Of a DNA stretch of 64,000 nucleotides, positions 12,512 to 24,100 are shown piece after piece. A program made the position numbers and the translations under genes. Each line of letters opens with the position of its first letter. The first letter of the stretch is position 1. The notes below the pieces were generated by a model that had not been told where the DNA came from, searched no databases, and was given only the letters and a program-made list of their open reading frames with translations. The DNA lies in the NCBI GenBank assembly GCA_035235625.1, contig CP141143.1, forward strand, positions 36,689,178-36,753,177. The letters are read 5' to 3'. The DNA is from Saururus chinensis (lineage: Eukaryota; Streptophyta; Magnoliopsida; Piperales; Saururaceae).

Positions 12512-12523
12512 ATACCCCCAAAC
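12512..12523 (-). promoter_or_regulatory. Polypurine tract of the Athila-like element
   Basis: The minus strand reads GGTTTGGGGGTA directly before the LTR start TGATAAG. It is the expected plus-strand primer site for reverse transcription. Confidence 0.7.
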
Positions 12524-13237
12524 CTAAATTTTTCTAGTGCTCTAGCAAAACAAAACAAACTAATATAGAAAAATAAATAAATGCCACTTTCGTAGGGAAT
12601 CACAATTGCATTAAGCATATGCAATAAGCCTTTAAACCCTTAGGTGTCCCTCATTGGATGAGTTATGTCTCATGAGGGTTTGCAGCAATGATACCCACAA
12701 ACATGCAAACCTAGTAAAAGAAATAAAACAAAAATGTGAAAACGAAAATTCTTGAAAAACACTTAACTATGTTTAAAAAGAACCAACCACGAATACTTGA
12801 AACAAGTAAATAATTTCGATCTGGTCACTTTTAAGTTAGGAATCATCCATTCTATAACCTCATCTTGAAATAATTGTGCAACTACATATATACATTTCAA
12901 AAATATGAAGTGCAGAAACTAGTAGTCATACAATTTCATTCTTTCTCAACAAACATATCTTAATGTGACCCATTAGCTAAGCTCATTAAAGTTCACTAAC
13001 TTAAAAATATAACATTGAAAATCTTTCATCCCTAATATCTAAGAATTAAACCTCATGTAATGGTCTTCAATTTCAATTAAATTCAGGGAATAAGAGCATA
13101 ATATACTTCAAAATATGACTTGTGTAATATTTAGTTCTATTAAGCTTTCTAAATAGCACATATAATAAGCGTTATGCTAGTGTCCCTAATCCAGTTGGCT
13201 CAAGGCACTAGGTGTTGAGATACCCTTCGGGCTTAAT
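12524..13237 (-). other. Athila-like 3' internal non-coding remnant
   Basis: This internal sequence lies next to the polypurine tract. It has no open frames of note. It is cut at 13237 by the Tekay LTR, and the rest of this Athila copy is not found to the right in the window. Confidence 0.5.
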
Positions 13238-13888
13238 TGTCAGCCCGAACACATGCCACCTCGAGCCAAACCCTATCCAAGGAGGTAGCGTCACACGACA
13301 CGATGAAGTATAGTTGAATTGTAGTAGATTTAACCCATCCTTGGGTAGAACAATACGGAGTTACGCATGTATACTTTGTACAAAATCACAATGAGCAATA
13401 AAGGACTACTAATTAAACATTAGTCCTCACACATACCCACATACTTAGTCATAAATAGTCTACATATGGCTAAAGTATAAGTCTAAGCCCAGAATGGCTA
13501 ATAAGAGTCTAAGCTAACAATAACTAAATAGAAGTGTGAAGTATAATCAAGTATGTAAAGATCTCAACATAACATGCTAACAGAGCTATCACAAAACCCA
13601 TAACCTCCATGCAACCCCTCCTAAGGATCATCGCCAACCACACACTCCACATGGAGCCCATTAGAACAACCTACATGGCACGACATGCAGACACAAAACA
13701 AACACAAACAAAGAGGGGTGAGGCACAAGCTCAGTAAGGGTTTTAATGTAGAAAGTAAATCCAAAATGTTAACATAAGCATAATCACATAATACTCATCA
13801 CATAATCAACCACAATGCCCATTTATCATGGGATAACAACATAAACATATGCATTCCTCTCAAATTTACAATCCATAAGCATCTACTT

Positions 13889-14060
13889 ATGCCACATGAA
13901 TGTCATGCTATCTATAATATGTCTCATCAACACATATTCATGCCACCTATATATCATGCTATGTGTAACATATCTCATTAACACATGTGCCACCTACGTA
14001 TCATGCTATATATAACATATCTCCTCATCACATATTTATGCCACCTGCATAACATGGGTT
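13889..14060 (-). repeat. Minisatellite, 3 units of about 55 bp
   Basis: Units carry TATGCCACCT..ATCATGCTAT followed by AACATATCTC and CATCA. They lie inside the Tekay LTR. Confidence 0.75.
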
Positions 14061-14367
14061 AAAATATAGGTCATAACGCATATCCACCTCATGTGTAAAT
14101 ATGTGAAATTCATTATCACAATCACATCCTGCATGAATCATTTCTCAACATAAACATATCATGCATATCCATTTCTCAATAAAAACATTCACCATGCAAT
14201 TCAAGTGTCTCAAACACACAATCTTGCATATCATGCTAATTCGTACCATAATCACATGTATAAAATAAGCTTCATTCTACCTACACAGCCTGTGTAAATG
14301 AGCATTATCTTCCATACACATGCAACAATACATGATGAATGTCTCACAATTGAGAAAATAATTAACC

Positions 14368-14645
14368 TGCTCACCAAGGACAATCCCTTGCGAGAAGGTT
14401 CGAATTCCACAAAGGAAAACTAGAGCGTTGGGTAGGCCCCCACATTGGGAAGGTACCCCTCTGCTTGCTAAGGACAATTCTTCGAAAGGAAGGTTCGAAT
14501 TCCACAAAGGAGAACTAGACTAGTCTGCTCACTAAGGACAAACCTTTTGGGGTGAGACCGATTTCGACAAAGGAAAACTAGAGTAGTATGCTTGCCAAGG
14601 ACAATCTCTTGCGGGGGAGAGTCTGAATTCCACAAAGGAAAATAG
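14368..14645 (-). repeat. Minisatellite, 4 units of about 60 bp
   Basis: Units read CTGCTCACCAAGGACAATC, then a variable block, then CGAATTCCACAAAGGA and AAACTAGAG. The same array, diverged, occurs at 47562-47815 and 57211-57475 in the other Tekay LTRs. Confidence 0.85.
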
Positions 14646-16370
14646 AGCACATGGTAAGCTAGTGTATACAAATATACCATCCTAAATTCTCAGGGTCAAG
14701 ATAACTTAACAAATAAACTCACACCGCAATTAACTCATCTCAACTCAGGGAGGTACCATATTCTCAAAGGGACTCAAAACGAAATCATGTTTTTTCATAC
14801 TCAAATCCGATTTGATAAGCCATCAAACGATTTATTTCGACATCCAATGTCATCCAATTTCATCCAATCGATCAATCATAGATAATCACAATTAATCCTT
14901 ATTTATAAATCATTTTCATGATGCATGCCACATGATGCATACATGAACAAATGTTAAACAAGCCTAAGTACAAGTAAACATGCTCAAATCAGTCCCCATG
15001 TGCATGAAAAATGGTTCATTTGTGTCAAATAAGATCATAAACTTCTACACAATTGTGTACATAAGTGGTAGTGTCAATCCTAAGCTAAGACATGTGAAAT
15101 ATGAACAAGCTACAATGAAGGTTGTATATACATGCATCTATAATTTTATCATCGCCTACCCTACTAGAATCATGGAGTAAATATGATGAAAACATCGAAA
15201 TACAAGTTCAAGACAAGTATAACATCATGCTAGACCTAGATAAGGATAAACATAATCATACATAAGCTAGAACATGGAACACATAATTCTCCTACAATTA
15301 ATATACCATGTGCAAGCATATATATACACTATCATGGTTAAACCTACTGTAGTAATTAAGAAATCATGAAGTAACCATCAAACATTAATTCAAGACAAGT
15401 AGAATATCATGCTAAAATTAAATAAGTGTAGCCTAAATCATGCTTTAACTAAATCAATAAATTCGAAGATGGTCTACATGCAATCACAACAACATTTATA
15501 TGCAATAATAACTCATTTTAATCATAAGGAATTAGATTTATGGAAAGATAACAAGAAATGACAAAAATTTACAAAAATGGCAAAATCTACCATTTGGCCG
15601 TTTGAACGCCAGGTCGTTTGATCGGCTAGATAGGACGATCGAATGGTAGGCCGTTCGAACGCTTGTTGGGCCATTCGAACGCCCTTAACAGTTCACTTTT
15701 TGTTGAATTTTTGGTTCGTCTTCAACCTCACGAAAATAAAATTGAAAATACCCAAAAATTCTAGGAAAATTCTAAAATCAGCCTAAAACTTTATGATATC
15801 AAAACACAAACCTAAAACATGGTAGATCTAACCATTCTTAAGATTAATTACAAGAAAATCAACATAAATGACATGCTTTTAATAATCCATCATTAAAGCA
15901 CATAAATAAGCAAGAACCCACTTGAACATTCAAACATACAATCCAAAGAATAAAAAATATATGAGGTGCAAACCACTTACATCAAAGAAGTCTTTTGATC
16001 GAAAATGAAGCTCTACTCCTCAAGAAACCCTACCCAAAATTAGGGTTTTAGTTAATACTTAATTAAAATCGACCATTGAGCTTAAATAACCTTAAAAACA
16101 AGTAGACCTATGATTTCCTTTGATTAAAAACGTAAATCACCCATTTAGGGTTTGAAGTGAAAATTTAAAAAGTATTTTTAATGGAATAAATCAATAATCC
16201 ATTTGGGGAAAGTGAAGATATGAGAGATTAAGAGTAAAACTAGAAGATTAGTTATGATTAGTGCTAAAAACTCACCTAAATTGGATTTTCCTCTTTGGAC
16301 AATGGGGATTAGGGCACCACCTTGCCTCCTAGCACAACCCTTTCCCAAATAGAAAATGAGCTAGGGTTTT

Positions 16371-16381
16371 CCTTTATATAG
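16371..16381 (-). promoter_or_regulatory. TATA box of Tekay LTR 1
   Basis: The minus strand reads CTATATAAAGG, about 410 bp into the LTR. The other Tekay LTRs have a TATA-like sequence in the same place. Confidence 0.55.
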
Positions 16382-16789
16382 TAAGCTATTGGGTTATGAA
16401 TACAAATTATTGGGTTGTAAATATGAATTATAATGCCCGAAGTGGCTAATTAGGGTTATTTTAGGGCAAAAATGAGTTTAATGAGTCCAAAACTCATTAA
16501 TACAAAATGATTGAAATTTAGGGTCATGTAGGACACATGCCATCCAATCGTGGACGTGGGGTCCACACCCTTATTAATGAAAAATTTCCATAGAATCCCA
16601 TAAAATCCCTAAAAATAAGATAAATTAAGTTTGATATTAAAACTTATAAATTACTATTAAACCTCGTTAAAATCATAATTACTAACCCTTTAACCCCAAA
16701 ACCAAGTCAAATCGTCAATTTAAACAAAACCACACAATAAAACACAATTAAATCAAAATAAAACCGGGTTAAAGTTAGAGATCTTACAT

Positions 16790-19700
16790 CCTACCCACCT
16801 TATAAGAATTTTGTCCCCAAAATTCTTTATCGATCGGCAGTAAAAGAATGACGGTATTTCTCCTTCACTTCGTCTTCTTGCTCCCATGTGGATTCTTCCA
16901 CGTTGTGATTCCACCATAAGACTTTTACCAACGGGATTACTTTGTGTCGAAGGGTCTTCTCCTTCTTGTCCAATATACGCACTAACGCCTCTGATCGTTT
17001 ATAATTAAACCCTTTGCAAGTGTACAAGGTAATTGTACTAGGATAAGTATTTAAGGGTTGTCGAACCTCAGGGACGGATAAATTATTACTAAATCTAGAG
17101 AAGAATTTTTTGATTAAAAACTAAAAAGAACTTAAAATAAAATTTAAGTAAAGAAAGTAATCAATAAATTGAAAGCAAGAGATTAATATGATGGAGTTTA
17201 CTTAGGAAATTGAATCCACTATAGAACCATAACAATTCCTTAACTTTTAATCTAAATCTGGTGTGAATATGAACAAATATTCTCAGCTACAAGCTAGAAT
17301 TACTTTAGAAAGAATCATTAATTAAATTCATGACATGAACTATCTTTGACAATAGCACAAATCATCTACAATAAACTAGCTATAGGCATGACTTGTCTAA
17401 TCTTAGTATAACTCATCCAATTCATTAATTATCTGAACATTAAAACTATTGCATGACCATCTCATCTAAATCACAGAAATTAGAATCAATGAAAATATCA
17501 AAACCACATCAATCTATCATCTACAAGACAATAAATCAACATAGATTTGAATAAACATGAAAAACACTTCCATTAAAAAGGAAATCTTTATCATACAATT
17601 GTCATTATTCACAACTGAGATCTAAATTAAAAACAAAAGAAACTGAAACTTATCTATAGCTTCATCAACTCCTAAGTAAAAGAAAAGTCTAACCTTCCAT
17701 TATAGAAGAAAGCACTTGAATCTCCATTGAAAGCTTTGAGTTCTCTTCCATCTTCTTCTTCCTTTTTCTCTCCAGAAAATCTACTGGAATCCCTTAATTT
17801 TGATCCAAATATGTCCTTATATAGGTATAAGATTCGTAGGAAGAAGTTCAATATGAAGAGGATTCAAAATTGGCTTAAACAAGGAAACTGCGCGTTATCC
17901 CGTTCGAATGCCCTGCATGCCCATTCGAACACCTATACTGTGTTTTGCTTCAAAATTACGTTATCCCATTTGATCCTTAAAAATGGCCCATTCGAATGGC
18001 TACACTGTTTCAACAATCCGAACAGTTTTTCTGGACAGTCCATTTTCTGTTCATTAAGCTCTTTCTTTCATATCCATATTAATTTCCAACTTGTTTAGAA
18101 CTCCGAAAAGTTGTCCAAATCACTTTAAAGCATGTCAAGACTATTTTGAATTATTATAAACATTGTCCAAGTATTTTGATAAGTGCACTTTACCTACAAA
18201 ACATAAAAACATCACACTTTAGACAAGTAGAATGTAATTAAAATCCCAACTTGATTTAAATACATGCCTAAACTACTAATAATTTCTAAAATTAATTAAC
18301 AATCAAACTAAAATATTAATAACTATCTTAATATAAATAAACCAAAACTGACTCTAAATTAACCTAATCTATACTAGCAAATAAGGTAAAAAAGCATGTA
18401 AAATTGATATATATTTCATACTTATTAGCCTCCACATAAGAAAGATCCTCCCTAAGCACCAAGGGTTCAAAATCTAGGACATGGGATGGATCCGGCTCGT
18501 ATTTATGAAGAAGTAAAACATGGAACACGTTATGAATGTTCGTGAGTTGAGGAGGTAAGGCCACTCGATATGCCACAGTGCCAATGCGCTCAAGGACTTC
18601 AAATGGTCCAATAAATTGAGGAGATAGTTTTCTCTTCTTGCCAAAATGAACAACACCACGGAAAGGATTTTTCAAGAACACGTGATCACACACATAAAAT
18701 TCTAGGTCTCGCCACCTTTTGTTGGCATAGCTCTTTCGCGACTCTGTGCCTTTTGCAACCTCTCCTGAATGAGTTGGATCTTCTCCACTGATTGTTGCAC
18801 AAGATCAAGACCAGTAAGAAGCTATTCCCTGACCTCACTCCAACAAAGGGTAGATTGGCATAGACGCCCATACAATGCCTTAAAAGGTGCCATCTTAATG
18901 CTTGCGTGATAACTGTTGTTGTAAGCAAACTCTACCAAAGGTGGGTGCTGCTCCCAACCTCCTTTCCACTCAAGTGTTTGGATAGTCCTCTCTGATTGCC
19001 CATTGGTCTTGGGGTGATAAGCTGAGCTAAGATGCAATGACGTACCCAAGGCCTTCTCGAAAATGTGCCAAAACCAAGAGGTTAAGCGAAGATTGCGGTT
19101 GGAAACAATAGACACTAGGACACCATGCAACCGCACAACCTCCTTCACATATAGGGCAGTCAGCATGTCCAAGGAAGTAGTCATCCTTATCACAAGGAAA
19201 TGCGTGAACTTGGTGAGTCTATTAACAATGACCCACACCGTGTCATTACTGCTTGGCGATCTCGGGAGTCTAGAAGCATAGTCCATCTCTACGTTCTCCC
19301 ACTTCCACTCTGGGATAGGAAAGGATGGTAGCATAGATGATGTTCCTCCTTAACTTGCTGACATACAAGGCATTTGGACATGAAGGAAGCCATGTCTCTC
19401 TTCACACCACTCCACCAAAAGGTTGTTTTCACATTATGGTACATCTTGGTTCCCCCTAGGTGGATGGCGAACCTAGAATGGTGTGCCTTCGATAAAATAA
19501 GCTCCTTAAGGTCTATGGAGTCTGACACACACAACCGCCCTCTATAAATCATGCTCCCATTGGGCCTCTCTCAAAGTCAATCACCGCCCACTCCCTCAAC
19601 TTAGCCTTCATGGCTTGGGTCTCCTCATCCCTCTTTTGAGCTTCCACCATATTATCAACTAAGCTAGAGCTTATAGAAAGGTTAGCGAACCAATTGCATG

Positions 19701-20735
19701 TATCCTCCATAGCTAACTCCAGGTTAAGCTCAATGGCTTCCTCATACAAAAGCCATTCTTGAACGTGCACACAAGCCACCAAAGTGGTTGATTTTCTACT
19801 CAAGTCATCCGCCACCATGTTAGCTTTTGCGGGATGATTAGAGATAGTGAAGTCATAGTCCTTAAGGAACTCCAACCATCTTCTTTTCCACATGTTCAAG
19901 TCTCTTTGGGTGAAGAGATACTTCAAGCTCTTGTGGTTAGTGAACACCTCGAATTTCTCACCATAGAGATAGTGCCACAAAATCTTCAATGCAAACACCA
20001 ATGCCTCTAACTCTAAGTCATGAGTAGGATAGTTTCACTTATGCACTCTAAGTTGATGAGATGCATAAGATACCACTCTCCCATGCTGCATAAGTACACA
20101 TCCCAAACCTCAAAGTGAAGCATCACTATAGACCACAAATCTACCACTCCCCGAAGGCAAAGTCAAAACCGGAGCTGAGGTCAATTGCTTCTTCAATTCT
20201 TGGAAGCTTTCTTCACAAGCTTGACTCCACTCAAACCTCTCATTCTTCCTTATTAACTTGGTCATAGGGCTTGCAATGCTAGTGAAACCCTCAATGAACC
20301 TGTGGTAATACCTCAGAAGCACTTTTGGGTCGCTCCCACCTAATAACCGCCTCCACCTTTGAAGGGTCTACTACCACATTGTCCTTAGAGATGATGCGGC
20401 CAAGGAACTACACCTCTTCATACTAGAACTCTCACTAGTCAAACTTTGCGTAGAGTTGGTTATCCCACAAAGTCTACAAGACGATCCTTAGATGCTCCTC
20501 GTGCTCTTCCTTGCTGGCCGAGTAATTCAAGATGTCGTCTACGAAGATAATGACCAACTGATCTGAGTACGTCCTAAAGAATCTGTTCATTAAGTCCATG
20601 AATGATGTTGGCACATTAGTGAGGCTGAAGGGCATCACCAAGAACTTGTAGTGTCCATACCGAGTCCGAAATGCCATCTTAGATACATCGTTGGGTCGGA
20701 TCGCCGTCAAGTAGCAGATTTGACGGGCCTAGCCA
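16790..20735 (-). pseudogene. Tekay/Del-type Ty3/gypsy pol, element 1
   Basis: Read right to left: an RT fragment ([16 protein letters not shown]; catalytic FVDD at about 20550), RNase H ([23 protein letters not shown]), the integrase zinc finger (H..H, CLVCQQVK), the catalytic core (WKWENVEMDY; SAYHPKTNGQSERTIQTLE), the GPF region (SPQFIGPFEVLERIG) and a chromodomain (VRILDKKEKTLRHKVIPLVK, 16830-16990). The chromodomain supports the Tekay/Del clade. The frame has multiple stops and shifts. The second integrase acidic position reads SNRN where the family has SDRD. A solo LTR (16992-18427) separates the GPF region from the chromodomain. gag, protease and the RT N-terminus are missing: the gene ends near 20735 at a deletion junction. 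A polypurine tract (AAGGTGGGTAGGA on the - strand) lies at 16790-16802. Confidence 0.92.
16992..18427 (-). mobile_element. Solo Athila-like LTR (family E), copy 3, TSD GCCTC
   Basis: It is flanked by identical 5-bp duplications GCCTC (16987-16991 and 18428-18432). It starts TGATCGTTTATAATTAAACC and ends ATACTTATTA, where copy 2 ends ATACTTATCA; the terminal CA has mutated to TA. With the LTR and one duplication removed, the Tekay chromodomain region matches its homologue at 50100-50160. A TATA box (17815-17826) reads leftward and a palindrome (17902-17930) lies upstream of it. There is no coding sequence. The open frame at 17727-18098 is not conserved in the other copies. Confidence 0.92.
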
Positions 20736-20845
20736 TGCCTCCGTCACGTGGTCACCAGCCGATGTTTAGGCCAAAACTCTATAACCCCCTCTACACATGA
20801 CTAGAGGATTCCGATCTCTGGCCTGTGCGGCGGCCGGAATCCTGT
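20736..20845. other. Short unassigned flank left of the Reina element
   Basis: About 110 bp with no match elsewhere in the window. It may be the other half of the LTR fragment that resumes at 25890, with Reina inserted in it. That is inference only. Confidence 0.3.
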
Positions 20846-21162
20846 TGTGCACGATCACCTGGACTACTCATTTTCTTGTTATGTCATTGTGTTAGGCTAC
20901 TTTATTTTATATTTCCCTCATATTTGCTTTTGTATTTAGAGAAATAACTGTATAGGGCCAGCTAGTGGACCGCGGGATAGCCAGACCCCCTAGCTGGTGC
21001 GACTCTCTAGGTGAGTGGGTTGGCTCCCAATATGGGTCACCCCCTCTCTTGCTTGATGGTTATGCAATTGATTAGCCATCTTCTTCTTCCCTTTCTTCCT
21101 TCTTCCTTCCCTTTCCCTGTTTGAAACTCCAAGGTACAGATTGTGTCACATCGGGCACATCA
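20846..21162 (+). repeat. Reina 5' LTR
   Basis: It runs from TGTGCACGATCACC to GGGCACATCA. It is about 90% identical by eye to the 3' LTR. The main differences are point changes and small indels near 20940-20990. Confidence 0.9.
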
Positions 21163-21163
21163 T

Positions 21164-21175
21164 CGGTATCGGAGC
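21164..21175 (+). promoter_or_regulatory. Primer-binding site, initiator-tRNA-Met type
   Basis: CGGTATCGGAGC starts one base after the LTR and matches the usual plant PBS TGGTATCAGAGC at 10 of 12 positions. Confidence 0.75.
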
Positions 21176-21192
21176 TTTTACGATCCCTGGAC

Positions 21193-24100
21193 ATGGCACG
21201 AGGCAAGCAAGTTGCCGCGGCCCTGGAAGTTCTACCTGAGAAAGAGGCTCTTGCCTCAGCGGATAGCCCGAAGATAATTCTAGAGACCACCGGTGAGCCT
21301 ACTCTAGCGCAACTCATGGCGGCAATTCAGTCATTAAGCATGGGCGTGGCCAAGGTCGATGCTTTGAGCCTGGCCGTGGCTCAGCTTTAGGCAGAGTGCT
21401 CAGTGCGTTTGTTGCCCAGGCCTCCAACTGCTGTCATGGAGAAGGGGGGTCCATCCCAAGCCCCTGAACTGCACGCCTATGACCTCCCAGCACCACCGGA
21501 CAAGGATATGCACTTCCCCCAAGGTCCTATGCGCTTTGGCACAGTCGACCCAGCCATGGATGGGAGGCGCTAGGCCTGGGATATGCGAGGCACGCCAAGT
21601 GATCAGGAAAATGCCCCAATGATGCCACCCCCTAGAAACTTATTTCCGGAGATGAGGGACGAATAGGGGGAGTACCCAGGACCCCGTGGTGGACCACGAG
21701 GAGGGGCTAAACCTTGTTTGGCTCACCTACAGTTCCCACACTACAATGGGGAAGATGACCCAGTAGAATGGCTGTATAAGGCGAAAAAGTTCTTCGCCTA
21801 CCAGGGAACACATTCGGAGGCTGAGCAACTGCGCATAGCGGCTTTCCACCTCGACGGGGACGCTTTTGTGTGGTTCCAAAGTTTCAAAAAGGAGGTGCGC
21901 TACGCCACTTGGGCTGCCTTCTTTGACAAGTTGTGCATCCAGTTTGGGCCAAATGAGTTCCAAGATTTCAACAAGATGCTCTCCACACTACGCCAAACCA
22001 CCACCGTCCGGGCCTATTACATGGAGTTCATGAAGGTGGCCAACTGTCTTCTCGACTGGCCAGTAGCCGCCTTGATGGGCACGTTCAAGAGAGGTCTCAA
22101 ACCCGAGATTTATGAAGAGATGTGCCACTTCCCGTGCTCCAGCATGCGAGACATCATGCGTCATGCACAAATTGAGGAAGAGAAGCTGGCTAGACAGCAG
22201 CGAGGGGGGCATCTTGGGACCTTCCCATGTTCCAATGTTAGCGCTGGCCCCCTTGTCGGCCTGAACAACAACCCAGCACCAGGCCAAATAGGCCAGATTG
22301 TCCGGCGTCTTACGCTGGCAAAGATGGAAGAGTGTCTGTCAAAGGGACTATGTTTCCGTTGTGACGAGAAGTTCATTCTAGGACACTGCTGTTCCGTCAA
22401 GGGCAGCCTCCTTGTGGAGGCGATTGAGGAGGAGGACACAGAGGGCAGGGCGGACTCGTCCCACTATGACGACGTGCAACCCCAAATTTCTGTCCATGCC
22501 TTCTCAAGAGCATTCACACCTCGCACAATGAGGGTTCAAGGCCTCCTCAAGCGGCAACAAGTGGCCATCTTGGTCGACAGTGGGTCTACCCACAACTTCA
22601 TTAATGACAAGGTGGATCAGCATCTTGGCTTCTACATGTCAGAATCAAAGCCCTTCGATGTGCTGATCGGAGATGGGAAGCATCTCAAAAGCTCTGGCGT
22701 TTATGCTCAGGCTGCCCTCGCCATTCAGGACCACACCTTCATCACCGACCTCTTCCTCCTGCCCACCAAAGGGGCGGACGTGGTGTTAGGGGTTTAGTGG
22801 CTCCAGGAGCTAGGCGATGTAGTTTGGAACTTCAGGGACATGGTGATGGATTTCGAAGTTTAGGGGAAGCGGGTTCCTCTCAGCCTAGTTGGTGAGTTCC
22901 TTCTTTTGGTTCGCACCTCAAGGGGTCCTCTTGCAGCAGCGGGCAACAATCGAGGTGCCTTAGAATGAAAAGCGCCCGGATCTCCTTGAGTTATTGGCGG
23001 AGCATCAAGATGTGTTTGCTAAACCACAGGGGCTCCCTCTAGTGCGGCCTCATGACCACCATATCCCCATCATTCCTAGGGCGTCACTGGCCAATGTCTA
23101 CCCTTACCATTATCCTCACATCCAGAGGTCCGAGATCGAGTGTCTTGTGGCTGATATGCTTCAGTCCGGTATCATCCGCCCTAGCACGAGCTCCTACTCT
23201 TCTTAGGTGTTGCTAGTTCGCAAAAAAGATGGTACTTGGCAGTTTTGTGTGGACTACCGAGCATTGAATGCCATTACTATCAAGGCCAAGTATCCCATAC
23301 CCGTGATCGAGAAGCTTCTGGATGAGTTGGCAGGTGCAAAGGTCTTCAGTAAACTCGACCTGCAATCGGGGTACCATAAGATCCGGGTGCAGCCCGCCAA
23401 TGTGCACAAGACTGCCTTTCGGACTCATGACGGCCATTTTGAGTTCCTCGTCATGCCGTTCGGGCTGACCAATGCCCCCTCCACCTTCCAGAGCCTCATG
23501 AACGGTCTCTTTAGGCTGTTCCTCCGCCGCCACATCTTGGTCTTGTTTGACGACATCTTGGTTTACTGCCTGTTGTGGGCAGAGCACTTGGAGCATCTCA
23601 GGTCGGTCTTCTCTATTCTGAGAGCTAATTTGTTATTTCTTAAGCATTCGAAGTGTTCCTTTGTCAGCCCCCAGGTTGATTACTTGGGCCATATCATCTT
23701 GCGGATGGCGTCGCCATTAACCCATCGAAGGTGGCGCCATGCTCTCGTGGCCACCGCCCATATGTGTTTGTGCACTCTGGGGTTTTCTGGGCCTCACTGG
23801 CAACTATAGGTGGTTTATCAGCTGGTATGGGGAGATTGCTCGACCACTTACAACACTTCTCAAGAAGGGGGCATTCGGTTGGAATGAGGTTGCCTAGGCA
23901 GCATTTGAAGAGCTGAAGTAAGCTATGGCATCGGCCCCCATCTTGATCTTACCCGATTTCAACCGCCCCTTCGTGGTTGAAATAGATGCTTCGGAGATGG
24001 GTCTAGGGGTGGTTCTGCTGCAGGACGAGCGCCCCATTGCCTACTTCAGCATGACTTTGGCTGGCTGCTTTTTGTCCCTGTCTGTTTATGAGAAGGAGAT

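Larger units (their letters stand above)
13238..16789 (-). mobile_element. 3' LTR of Tekay element 1, about 3.55 kb
   Basis: The plus-strand ends are TGTCAGCCC and GAGATCTTACA, so the minus strand starts TGTAAGATCTCTAACTTTAA. The polypurine tract and chromodomain coding region lie directly to the right. The body is collinear with the LTRs at 46406-49930 and 56064-59622. A TATA box reads leftward (16371-16381). It has no coding capacity. It includes a 50-60-bp repeat array at 13889-14060 and another at 14368-14645. The CTTGAAC/TTCGAACG palindromes lie at 15600-15690. Target flank TTAAT at the left; the far side has been deleted. Confidence 0.85.

Noticed and set aside
17727-18098. 123-codon frame
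   Set aside because: It falls inside the solo LTR with TSD GCCTC and is interrupted in the collinear LTR copies.
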